Source: Tieghemiomyces parasiticus (lineage: Eukaryota; Kickxellomycota; Dimargaritomycetes; Dimargaritales; Dimargaritaceae). Taken from it: a stretch of DNA of 25,387 bases. Under the pieces are notes generated by a model. That model was not told the DNA's origin, searched no databases, and saw nothing but the letters and a program-made list of their open reading frames with translations. This document shows, one piece after another, positions 1 to 9,185 of this stretch (position 1 is its first letter; each line of letters starts with the position of its first letter). The stretch is taken from the NCBI GenBank assembly GCA_027575765.1, contig JANBPT010000707.1, forward strand, positions 1 to 25,387. The letters run 5' to 3'. Made by a program: the position numbers and the translations under genes.

Positions 1-250
1 CCTGTGGCGACCGTCTGCCTGCCTATGGTAACGATGGGTACGCTAATTGTTGGGCCGCACTGTAGTAGGATGGCGGCATTACGGACCGCGAATCGTGACT
101 ACCCTGTTCCAACTGGACCAGACCAGGGGTTGCTAACAAGGTAATTTTACCTCCCGTGGAAGCAGGCAGACCTATTTCTTAAGGTGGTTAGGGCTGTGAT
201 CGCACAGCATATCTAGGATGTATATGCAGTATCGGCAGTCTTGGTTCAAC
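1..250 (+). repeat. Left arm of a 250-bp inverted repeat
   Basis: The reverse complement of 22842-23091 aligns to this stretch without gaps. I count about 7 mismatches in 250 positions (about 97% identity), mostly transitions. Similarity stops abruptly on the inner side, just after the shared TTGGTTCAAC at about 250. The outer end is cut by the window edge, so the true element may extend further left. No coding content is recognised. The most likely reading is two oppositely oriented copies of a dispersed repeat such as a transposon end or solo LTR; a terminal inverted repeat of one very large element is less likely because the interval holds ordinary housekeeping genes. Confidence 0.9.
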
Positions 251-831
251 GATTCGGATGTTATTTGGACCAACTGTTAACTTGCGGACCACACTTGGTT
301 TATGTGGGCTAAATCATTCGACTTCGGTATATTGATTGAACCATAACTAGGCGCAGGATGAAAGTCTATGAAAATCTGAACTATGTTGAATTTCAAGTTT
401 TATACCTGGCGCTATTTGATCATAGATGTAGAGCCTGCACCTGAGAGCTCGATCGCGATTCCTTGGGACCGCCAAGAGGACCCACTTTTTACGGTTAGCG
501 GAAGTTATATTCTGTCAGCATGACATAGCTCTAAATTATTCATGCTGGTGCATTATCAAGGCGTTTAAAATGTGCAATCAAACAACTGCTAACATATCAT
601 CGGTAAGGTTAGGGTGGAGTTTTCACGGTTTATGTATTGGTAGTAGACTACACGGCAATAGAGTTTCGGCCAGGGCACACCGGCCTTGTTGCTTTGATGT
701 CGACCGTACTGAAACGTCGGTGCAACAAGAGTGGCAAAGGCCGGCTACGCTATTCTCTAGGCACGCCCAGACGGTCGTGAGCTCGAGGAGCCAAAGAGAA
801 AGCTTCACACCGTCAGCATTGTGTCAATAGC
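251..831. other. Intergenic, no recognised gene
   Basis: This lies between the inverted-repeat arm and the stop codon of RPS30. It should include the RPS30 3' untranslated region. A short open frame covers 570-830 on the plus strand, but its composition is unremarkable and I recognise no domain. No tRNA-like or transposase-like sequence was seen. Confidence 0.5.
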
Positions 832-1306
832 TTAGGCGGCGGTGTTGGGGTTCATGCGGCGCTTGCCACCAACGAGGTTGGACACGTTCACGAAACGGCG
901 GTTGTAGAGGAGACGCTTCTTGGCGCGGCCGGTGGGGGGCTTGGGCTTCTCCTGCTTCTCAACCTTGGGGCACTGCGACTTGACCTTACCGGCACGGGCG
1001 AGGGAACCGTGGACTTTACCCTGTAGTGGAATTATACGACGTTGGGAAAAGTCGTGTCAAGTACGTGATGGTGGTTAGTAAAGTAGAATTTCGGACACCC
1101 GCGACGATGACAGCCGTCAGCATGCCGTCTGGTAATCACCATCCAGGATTGTGAATCAGATCGGCATCTCCGCCTAGAATGTATTTTTATCGCCTCTCGT
1201 CGGTCAATCGATTCGCAACCGAGCAACACAGGATTCCTGTCGGGTGACGGATGGATGGATGGATTGGGTGGCGCCGACGGTCAGGGTCGAACGGGGTGCT
1301 TACCAT
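832..1306 (-). CDS. RPS30: 40S ribosomal protein S30 (eS30), two exons
   Basis: Component of the small ribosomal subunit. The spliced CDS on the minus strand is 1306-1304 (ATG only) joined to 1020-832, giving 63 residues, the same length as yeast Rps30. After the initiator Met the protein reads [16 protein letters not shown], followed by [29 protein letters not shown] and a GGKRRMNPN tail, a near-exact family match. The protein is standalone, without the N-terminal ubiquitin-like (FAU) domain found in animals. The 283-nt phase-0 intron (1303-1021) has a GTAAGC donor, a perfect TACTAAC branch site at 1080-1074 and a CAG acceptor. The gene is divergent from RPS26, so co-expression from the shared upstream region is plausible. 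Confidence 0.96.
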
Positions 1307-2211
1307 TTTGATAGAGGTATGTAAATTGAAGACTAAAAACGAGGTTTTAGACGTAGAAGTAAACGAGACGTAGTCGCGGATGGAAAGGAAGGAATCGGGG
1401 ATGGATGCCGTCAATTGTACAAGTCTATAGAGATACAGATGGGCTGCGGTTTGTCGGGGGAGCATTATGTGTAGACAGTGCTGACGCCTGCGACGAGGGT
1501 TTGAAGGCGCTGCACCGCCTCCCGCCTAGCTTTTCCGTCCCTCTACATTGGTGCTCTCATACCCCGGTCGCTGCTACCCGCCCCGTGGGCGTAATCTGTG
1601 GTGTGAGGAGGATTGCTGCGGCGAGAAACGCACACGGCCCAGGCTATGAGGGCTTGGTGGCCCATGGTATTTCCTCACGTGACAATAGTGACACAGTTAC
1701 CAGTCAGCCCAGGGCGGACGGACATCTCCAACGCCTTGCCCAGCCGCCTTGGGTGTCGCACTCGGCGGTGGTTTCGCTATGCAGGTCAATGGACGTGAGC
1801 CAAGGCCCTGGGCAAGGTGAGCGCGGCGGTTCCAAACCCTCGAGGTTCGATAACGTCAATCCTTGGTGCCCAAGTCCCGGGGACAAAGGGGTATGGCACT
1901 CCGGACTCCCATCCTTCATCTCACCAATGATCACGTGAATTGGTGCTCCGCCAACAGCCGTGCAGCCTTGGAGCCCAGTTGCCTCTAGTAGGGCTGGGTG
2001 GTGGAGGGGGGGGGGGGGGGAACTGGAAATCCACTCCACTCATAGATGTGATGAGGATGGAAGGGTGATGGAGAAAGAGCTGACGGTGGGGGGGGGGGGG
2101 CTTGAAAGTATAGGAGTCGGTTAAAGCACTATTGCGACGGACATACTCCTATCTCCTTCTCTCTCTCTCCCAGTCTTTGGTCGAACTAGACTAGTAGGAA
2201 ATCGTATCAAC
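1307..2211. promoter_or_regulatory. Divergent RPS30/RPS26 promoter region
   Basis: This 905-bp region separates the start codons of two divergent 40S protein genes. It contains a 15-G run at 2006-2020 and a 13-G run at 2088-2100, both upstream of RPS26. A pyrimidine-rich tract at about 2150-2172 (repeated CTCT) lies 40-60 bp before the RPS26 ATG, and a CT-rich stretch also precedes RPS30 on its own strand. Pyrimidine tracts around the transcription start are common in ribosomal protein genes; assigning that role here is inference. Overlapping open frames in this region look like chance in GC-rich DNA. Confidence 0.55.
2006..2100 (+). repeat. Two poly-G tracts in the ribosomal protein promoter
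   Basis: Uninterrupted runs of 15 G (2006-2020) and 13 G (2088-2100) lie about 190 and 110 bp before the RPS26 start codon. Such homopolymers resist nucleosome formation and can form G-quadruplex-like structures. Their exact length may also be affected by sequencing error. Confidence 0.9.
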
Positions 2212-3002
2212 ATGGTAAGGAATTCGACTCCCTCTCTCAATACCTCCTATCGCCCGTCGCAGCCAGTCCACTCCCAATCCCTACGCGATGTCTACCGTGG
2301 CCACCGTGTCCTGCTCGCCTATCCATCCATCCGTCTACGGATCACGCTGTGGTGATGAACAAGCGCCGCCAACGAAGGAAACGGCCGTAGCAGGTCGCCC
2401 CTATTTACAAGGGACCGACTAGGTCCATCCATCCATCGCTGAATACCAAACTAGCAACCGACGGGTGACGGCGGAAGCCATCTTCGGCCCAGCCGAATGT
2501 CCAGATCGCGATCTTCCGACCTAGCCGATTCCATTATCCTGAAATTATAGTTCTGATGTCTAATAACCCCTACCTCATCGCATCCACCCTCTTGGCCTTC
2601 ACCCATACTACCCACCATTTTTGCCAACAGACCGTCAAGCGCAGAAACCACGGAAGAAATAAGAAGGGCCGCGGCCACGTTGCCTTTGTGCGGTGCACCA
2701 ACTGCGCGCGCTGCGTGCCGAAGGACAAGGCTATCAAGCGCTTTACGGTGCGCAACATGGTCGAGAGCGCTGCTATCCGTGATATGACGGAGGCCTCGGT
2801 GTTTGAGGAGTATGCCATCCCCAAGCTGTACATTAAGCTGCAGTACTGCATCTCGTGCGCCATCCACGCCCGTGTGGTGCGCGTCCGCTCCACCGCCGAC
2901 TCGCGTAAGCGTGACCCCCCGCCGCGTTTCCGCTTCCGGGATGGCCAGAAGGTCGTTGCCCCGGCCCCCGGTGCTGCCGGTGCCGCCAACGCTCAGAAGT
3001 AA
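2212..3002 (+). CDS. RPS26: 40S ribosomal protein S26 (eS26), two exons
   Basis: Small-subunit ribosomal protein located near the mRNA exit channel. The spliced CDS is 2212-2214 (ATG only) joined to 2631-3002, encoding 124 residues. The first residues after Met are [17 protein letters not shown], then [41 protein letters not shown] and PPPRF. The CTNCARC and YCISC cysteine pairs form the family's zinc site. The C-terminus is Ala/Pro-rich. The 416-nt phase-0 intron (2215-2630) has a GTAAGG donor and ends CCAACAG. The first exon contributes only the start codon, as in the neighbouring RPS30. Without the intron the upstream frame would add residues unlike any S26, which supports the splice model. 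Confidence 0.96.
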
Positions 3003-4345
3003 TTACTTGATGTGTGAGGTGGTTGATTTTGAGATTATTATTTTTTAACTATTGTGCCCTCTCTTAGTTTAGAAAGGCAAATATGTGCGACTTGTCGCTG
3101 TATTCTCTCCCACTCCCATCAGCTTCTGCTGCAAACCCCCCAACAACCCCCCGCCGCCCTTCTCTATAAATCCCCTCTTTGGCATGCCTTCGGCCTGAAC
3201 TGGTCTCGGCATTCCATTAAAACCACACCTATAAAACAAGCTCCATATCGAATCCGATTATCTAGCAAGACGGCCATGGTTGACCTGCGAGTGGAAGCAA
3301 AACATGTTCCCAATCTTGAAGGCTATCGCGACCAGTTGTCCTGGATGTGACTTGCATGTTTTGACAGGTGTCTGAGGCTACCACGCCAAATACCGTATAA
3401 GGTCTTTTTGAGGGACGGTTAGTTCAATGGTGACGATGTTTATGTGGGAGTTTGATTGTTGGACTCCCGTATACAATAACCACCCTTGGGTACTGAATTG
3501 AGCCATGACCCAAGCTGAGATGATCCTGCGCAACATTGAAAAGATATCCAGACCTCTGGATACATGGACCCAGATGCCACTTGCTAACACGCTGCCTACG
3601 GACATCCCTGCCACTGCGGCGATTGTGTTTAAAAGACTAGTCGATGAAGATGTGCGCCTCAGACTGCCACAGGCGACATCGTTTGCTTTAACCTTGGGCT
3701 CGCCTCTTGCATATATCCTGCGCCACATTACGTGATTTGACAAGAGATCCCAACGTAATTTAGCGTACATAACCATGATTGTGTGAAGAAATAGACGTAA
3801 TCATTATATTAATATAGTACAAGGGAATGGAGGTCACCAGACGTAAGGTTAGTTTCAAAAAGGGGTCACCGAAAGGTGGTCATTAGTAAGAGGACAATGG
3901 GGGTGGGGTAAAGAAGCAAAGGATTGCAAAAGGGAGGAGGGCAGTCATTACTTTCGGGGCCAGGGAGAGATAAGGGGCTATGTCAATAGTTAAAATTGGG
4001 GAGTTGCTGATGTCGACTAAAAATAGGCCTATGGGCGAAGCGATAACGTGGGGGAAGAATGGGACGGGCATCACGGTTTAAGAATAGAAAGTGCATGGGT
4101 GAGATAATAATGAGGTAGTAGGGAGGGTGAGCGCGAGCTTGTATCAACAAAGCCAAATTAAAAAGGCCGGTTGGGCTGTGAGCCGCAGGGACGTCACCCT
4201 ACGCTGCAATCTTCAGTTGGTGGCATCGCTGCAATCGGGAAATTACGTCGCGGCGAGGTATCTGATTGATGTGGAGCTGATAAGAAAAAACGCGGGGACG
4301 GAAGCTCTGGTTTGGGGTACAGTGGTTTCGTTAGCACACCTCCTC
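3003..4345. other. Gene-poor interval with retroelement-like fragment
   Basis: This is 1.3 kb between RPS26 and the cyclin gene, which are convergent, so both 3' untranslated regions lie here. One stretch around 3205-3348 resembles part of a Gypsy reverse transcriptase (separate entry). A 76-residue plus-strand frame at 3505-3735 starts with ATG and has a credible codon appearance, but I recognise no family. The DNA is more AT-rich than the surrounding genes. Confidence 0.45.
3205..3350 (+). pseudogene. Possible Ty3/Gypsy reverse-transcriptase relic
   Basis: The plus-strand frame contains HSIKTTPIKQAPYRIRLSSK, followed by a TAMVDLRVEA segment and, about 18 residues later, a QLSW segment before a stop. 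This resembles the N-terminal edge of Ty3/Gypsy reverse transcriptases, where an H-x-I-x-T motif and a P-I-x-Q-x-P-Y-R motif precede a V-x-x-x-V-E helix and then a PW(S/A)SP motif. The downstream catalytic YxDD region is not present, so at most a short decayed fragment remains. The match is by eye and the fragment is short. Confidence 0.4.
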
Positions 4346-4984
4346 CTAGCTCTCCTCAGGCAGAAATTCAGCCATGTCCTCCTCGGATACGTAGAGCTGG
4401 AAGTCCATAAGCTTGAGGAAAGCCCTCTCGATACGGGCGATTTCCGCAGGGTAGGCCCACCACAAAGCCTGGCGGGTAGCAGGGCCGCCGAGGGCGATAC
4501 GGGACCAGGCGGACGAGAGGGCAGGCCAGCGCATGAGGGTGTTGGCGATCTTGCGCGGGGTGAGAGTAGCGGCGTCCTCGACGTATTTATGGGCTAGCAG
4601 CAGGGCGCCTACGAAGATGCGGTGGACGGCCCCGGGCTTGGAGAGGGCACCGGCAGGGAGGCGAGCGTGGAGCCGGCGGGTGTAGACGGTGGCGTAGAGC
4701 AGACTGGCATTGGTGATTTGGCACACCGACACCAGATATTGTACGAACGGGATGAGTGGCGGTAGAGTAGCGCAACTTGGGGTCGGCGACCGGGACAGTG
4801 AGGGTGGCGAAGTGAAGGAGGTTGTGGCCGGTGGTGGCAGTTGCGTGACGGCCGTGTAGGCCTGGAAAATGCTCGTCACCTGCCTGGTCGTGTGCTGTAT
4901 CCACAGCGGGGAACTGGGCTGGGAGAGCTCGGCGAGGAGGGCCAGCCGGGGCGGTGGCATCGGAAGGGCGGTCACGGTAGACAT
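4346..4984 (-). CDS. Pcl-type (Pho85-associated) cyclin
   Basis: Probable regulatory subunit of a Pho85/Cdk5-type kinase. The 212-residue protein begins at the ATG at 4984 (MSTVTALPMPPPR); the frame extends three codons further upstream but has no earlier ATG. Residues 1-70 are Pro/Ser-rich and variable. The cyclin box spans about 77-208: IPFVQYLVSVCQITNASLL, a Y-x-RRLHARLP helix, then HRIFVGALLLAHKYVEDA, and near the end EIARIERAFLKLMDFQLYVS followed by EEDM. The HRIF...A.L.A.KY pattern and the E..x..ERxFLxLxDFxLxV pattern are typical of the Pcl1/2-like group. The usual N-K/R-x-WA motif is only loosely preserved (ALWWAYPAEI). No intron is needed. The exact Pcl subgroup cannot be settled by eye. 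Confidence 0.85.
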   Translation of the reverse strand: MSTVTALPMPPPRLALLAELSQPSSPLWIQHTTRQVTSIFQAYTAVTQLPPPATTSFTSPPSLSRSPTPSCATLPPLIPFVQYLVSVCQITNASLLYATVYTRRLHARLPAGALSKPGAVHRIFVGALLLAHKYVEDAATLTPRKIANTLMRWPALSSAWSRIALGGPATRQALWWAYPAEIARIERAFLKLMDFQLYVSEEDMAEFLPEES

Positions 4985-5948
4985 GGTGCACAAGACGAGA
5001 AAGAAGAGCCAGAAGCCCTACGCAATGTGGGAGGAGAGGAAATGCGAAGAGCAAAGCGGGTCGAGACTGGGCCGGGCAGCTGAGGTTTTAGAGACGAACG
5101 GGTGGACTGGGATGTAGTAAGGGTCAAGCGGCAGTGCGGCAAAGGCCAATGGCGGGCAGAGTTAAAAAAAGGGTGGTGGGCAGGGTCGCAGGCCAGATAA
5201 GGCAGGTATGGATGAGACGGCACGAGGATGGGGTCGAGGCCTTAGGAACAGCGCGACAATCCTGGTGGGCAATAGATATTAGACTACTTCAAAAAGTGGT
5301 AACAGGGCTCTAGGGGGGGGGGCGCCAGGGAGGTCGAGTGACCAAGCCTTGTTGGACCCAGATAGAATGCAGGGAGGAAATAAAGATTTGGGCCAGAGGG
5401 GGGCTAATATTAGAGCCCAGGGCCTAGGACGGCAGTTAAGGTGGGGTAAAGATAGACGGCGGCGCCTGCAGGTGTTGATGTGCCACGAATAGGAAGTGGT
5501 GTCGCTGAGACAGCGCAGCGTGGCGGGGCTGTCTGTGTCTAGGGGTGGTAAGTGGGCGAGGCAGGGGGTGGGTATCGGCAGGCGGATGGATCCAAACCAG
5601 AAAGTAAATAGTATGGGGCAGCGACGGCAAAGGTGGTCGAGCAGTAGGGCGGTGGTGGGGTAGAAACGTCGTGCCGGGCCGGTCCACGTAGGAGGTGGTG
5701 GTTTAGCAGGAGGTGACCGGAATGGGTTAAAATTACAGACTGCGTAGGGCTAAACGAAACCCCAGCGAAGTTTCTTTTGTACAGAGCGAGGCGTGGTGAG
5801 GATGTTGGCCAATGTGGAAAAGTAAGGGGGTCTAGATGAGGAGCGGGGGTTTGGGTTATATAGTAATACCGGACCAGTGGGGCGACTAAGGGTACGTGGC
5901 ATAAAAGAAGATGGAGAAAGAATGGGGACTGGCCGAGCCCCCATAATC

Positions 5949-6563
5949 CTAGGGCAGTGGACTATGGGCGATGGCGTTCCCCTGGCCCTTGGAAAGGAGT
6001 GCCGGAGGTGGGGGGGGGGAGCCAGCCACTTCGCAGGTTGGTGCTTGAGCAGACAAGAAAAAAGAGGGTGGTGGGTCCCAGTTCAAGAAAAAAATAATCA
6101 GGGTGTGCGCACAGTCGGCAGGTGACGATAGGCAGTGGAGGACTGAAGGGGACAACTCCGCTGGTCCAGTAGCAGGCGGACACAGGGTATCCGCCACAAC
6201 GACGGGACAACTAATTGGGCGTACAAGTAAAGGGAACATACTGTCGGGGGGACGGACGACAATGAACGACGCCACTGCGACCAATGAGCCGGCCATGGTC
6301 CGGCCAGTTTAAGGGTTGACATTAGGTTGGTGAAACCTAGACTTCTCGACCTGTAGTCGTAACGACAGTGCCTCCTGCGGTGGAGCACCGGCTAGGACAC
6401 CGCCACCTTCAACGTTAAGAGCCTTCTCGGTCGTCGGGCCATACTGCGCTGTCCAGCAGGACTGCGCTGGTGAATCCGGCCCGGCCCCCCGCAGCTGACC
6501 CAAGCCAGTAAGGAGGTCGGTCCATCTCTCCTCGTCGCCACCACAGTACCTATACTCTCTCAT
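5949..6563 (-). pseudogene. Possible decayed ORF with one internal stop
   Basis: On the minus strand an ATG at 6563 opens an 84-codon frame to a TAA at 6311-6309. The same frame then continues, with an ATG at 6296, to 5949, so about 205 codons are open except for one stop. Just upstream, a separate frame (6811-6569, no ATG at its start) contains CRHCRGLGLVEI, which loosely recalls a retroelement CCHC zinc knuckle lacking its His and last Cys. A degenerate transposon remnant is one explanation; chance open frames in GC-rich DNA is another. Confidence 0.2.
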
Positions 6564-8448
6564 CCTCTTTAACCGTCCCTCCTAGGAGATGGAGAGATGT
6601 ATGCAGGGAGGGGGGTCCCAGGAATCTCGACCAGCCCGAGTCCCCGACAATGACGACAATCTCCAGCGCCGTTCAGCCGCGGTATCATCCGGGCCCCCCC
6701 TTTCTTCCATTGTCGTTGATGACCTGACCCAGCCTGTGTGCGCGGATGTGTCCTCGGCCGAGGCTTGCGTCGGTTAGCACCTCCATCTGCACCAGCTGTA
6801 TGGTCACCCACGTATTTACTCGGTGTTCAAAGGCCACCATGCTGGAGCTCTTGTCTGCCACGGCTAATTAATCCAACCATCCCCCTGCCACTACTGTTGT
6901 ACCTTGTTTCCCTATCCTGTATGGCATCGGCCGCGATGTGGCTTGGCAAGGCGAGCATGACTGGGTTGGTGGACAGAAGCAACCGAGGGCGAAGGAGTCA
7001 TTGCCAGTCACATTATGCGGTCTGTCTAAGCCCGTCACGTTGCCGTTGGGGATTGGGGAGGTTCAAAACATGGCGTAAGGGGCCCCAGGCGATACGACTT
7101 TGCATCCTGACCACGCGGGCTGGAGAGAATGTAGGGGTGGTAGAGAGGGAGAGGGAGAAGTCCCTGTTTTTCACCGTCAACGTCGACGGGTCTATGAGTC
7201 TCACACTTGTACACGTACACCCATACACCGAAGGGCAGGTCACTCTGCCTTTTGCTCCATTAATTGGAGTGGGCCGCTGCGGCCCCTCGTGCCAAGGTTT
7301 AGCCCCGCCCGATCGCACCGCCCACGTCGAACCATTGTATAGAGGTGGCACCAACCAAGCCCCACTCAACAGCTGGGGCGGCGGCCTGGAGGTACCAGTC
7401 CGACACCACGAACAGCACGGTCACACCGAGAACATCGTCACAACGGCGGGACCCCGACGCCGCCATCGCCCCCTCCCCCTTATTTCTCTTCCGTCCGTTC
7501 TATTTCGCTTTGGCTCTGTCGACTCCACGAGCCTGCCCGCCAACCCACCTGCTCTGCAGCTTGGAAGCGGCATAAGACCAGAGTCGTCTTGAAGGATGTC
7601 GGCCCGCCGTCATACAGATGACGGAAGTGGTTTTGAGAACCCTCGCGAGGCTGTCCTGCCTACACACTACCTTCTCATCTGGAAAGGTTTCACAAGGCAG
7701 GCCTTGTTTCATCTTGTCGAAAAGTCCTAAAAAAGGAAAGCTACAACCCAAGTCACAACCACTGTACTGTGTACCGACATAGTGGGAACATCGACCAGCA
7801 CCTCAGTCACTGGCTGATCGCAAATTGATTGCTAGCTGGGGGAGGGCGGTACCTTACTCATACCGCCAGTCCACAACAACATTGACCTGAAACCATGTTT
7901 AGCCTGCCGAGCCGATAGGCGAGCGCAAATGCGAGTAGGTACGGCCAACCATAACAGGTAAGCCCCAATATCGTCTGTCAGGTCAACGAAGCCATGTGAC
8001 ACACCAGCTAAGGAGGTTGACTATTGTCCCCCCTCTTTGCATTCAGAGAGGAGGGGAATTAGGCGGAGAGCAACTGCGAGGGCCGAGGCTGGTGTAGGTG
8101 TCCAATTACTCTTGAGTGGTCCGCTGATCAGTTCGCCTGCCCGGTGTTTGGAAAAGAGGGGGTTTGCCGCCGGCCACCGCCCCTAATAGCGGGGAAGCCA
8201 ATTAGCGGGGAAGACCAAGGTGATCACATGTCCCTCCATTCCGCCCTTTATCCAACCAATGGAAGGCTGAGAAAGCACCCCACTCCATTCCATGGGTAGC
8301 TGGGCGAACGGTCACCACCATAGGACCTGGGCAGCATGTACATTATTATGTCTGCTTTCCCGTCATACATTGTTTTATATGTGTTGGCCAAGCGCAAAGG
8401 CTAAAAGCCACATCACATCGCAGCCGAACGCTAAGCTGACCAGGGTCT

Positions 8449-8661
8449 CTACTCCTTTATAAGTAAGGGGTAACCAAGGTGGTCGGCAATTGGACCAGAC
8501 CAGTCACCGGCGGGATGGCCATAGAAGAGAGTGATAAGCGAGATAACGGCGGCAACGCCTATCAAACAGGTAAAGATCGCACCGTCATCACGGACCCAAC
8601 CCTTCCTCCCCCCCGAGTCGTAGGGCTCGTTCGTAACTGCTACCGCTAATCTGGTCGCCAC
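8449..8661 (-). CDS. Short uncharacterised ORF, one hydrophobic segment
   Basis: The minus-strand frame encodes about 70 residues ending GYPLLIKE. It has a charged first half (NEPYDSGGRKGWVRDDG) followed by a membrane-helix-like segment (AIFTCLIGVAAVISLITLF), then GHPAGDWSGPIADHLG. It has no ATG of its own: the frame begins at a GTG. If it is real it must be a terminal exon joined to something at higher coordinates. A TTCAG acceptor just upstream would fit in phase 0, but I could not identify a convincing first exon. No family is recognised. Confidence 0.22.
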   Translation of the reverse strand: MATRLAVAVTNEPYDSGGRKGWVRDDGAIFTCLIGVAAVISLITLFYGHPAGDWSGPIADHLGYPLLIKE

Positions 8662-9185
8662 ATGACTTGGCTGAAGTGGTCAGATATCCCTGCGTGGCTA
8701 CGTCGTTATCTTACGATTTATGTTACTTGGCTTACTGATGTACCCTTATCGATAGCCATCACGGCGGGTACCTCCTATCAGCGATTCTGGCATATTCGCG
8801 CATAGGAGTACGCTACCGATCACTACTACTGGGCTGGGGACTAATCCGCTCATCGTCACTGTGACGTAACCATACTTGACTTGCCCCTACGGGGTTAAAG
8901 GAGTTAAGGGCCCCGCCGTTAAGTGCTGGAGATTAATAATAATGATTGACACCTAGCTGGTATCCACCATTCCATGCCTGCATCATTACGCTACAACGTG
9001 CAGCGGAAGTCATTCCCAATAATTCAGCACGTATCTATACAACGCATCCTTTATATATACATAACCTGAAGTACATACTACAGACACACATACGTAAGCA
9101 AACGGTCCCACGCTAGCTCCGTGACTCGGCATAAAATGGACCAAGCCAACCCTTTACAAAAAGGGAATAAATAAATAGTTAAATT

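Larger units (their letters stand above)
4985..9185. other. 4.2-kb stretch without a confident gene
   Basis: Between the cyclin start and the SDR stop I find no protein family I can name. The first few hundred bases should include the cyclin promoter. GC-rich composition yields many overlapping frames, including a plus-strand frame at 6738-7592 that has no ATG before 6921 and low-complexity content. Two weak candidates are listed separately: an interrupted minus-strand frame at 5949-6563 and a short frame with one hydrophobic segment at 8449-8661. A near-perfect duplication of TAGCGGGGAAG occurs at 8187-8197 and 8203-8213, and a hairpin-like CCCCTCT/AGAGGAGGGG pairing at about 8026-8056. No tRNA B-box in a plausible cloverleaf was seen. 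Confidence 0.5.

Noticed and set aside
1830..1860. A GGTTCGA box that could be part of a tRNA gene.
   Set aside because: No matching T-arm, acceptor stem or anticodon arm could be paired around it; the other TTCGA-like sites in the window fail in the same way.
1405..1938. A 177-codon plus-strand frame in the RPS30/RPS26 promoter region.
   Set aside because: There is no recognisable domain, it overlaps other frames in the region and a head-to-head promoter is expected there.
2556..2630. An unspliced N-terminal extension of RPS26 starting at 2556.
   Set aside because: The upstream residues do not resemble any S26, whereas splicing ATG 2212-2214 to 2631 gives the exact expected start.
6738..7592. 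A 284-codon plus-strand open frame.
   Set aside because: It opens at GTG, has no ATG before 6921, and its composition (many Arg, Pro, Ser, Cys without conserved blocks) looks like chance in GC-rich DNA. Opposite-strand frames overlap it equally well.
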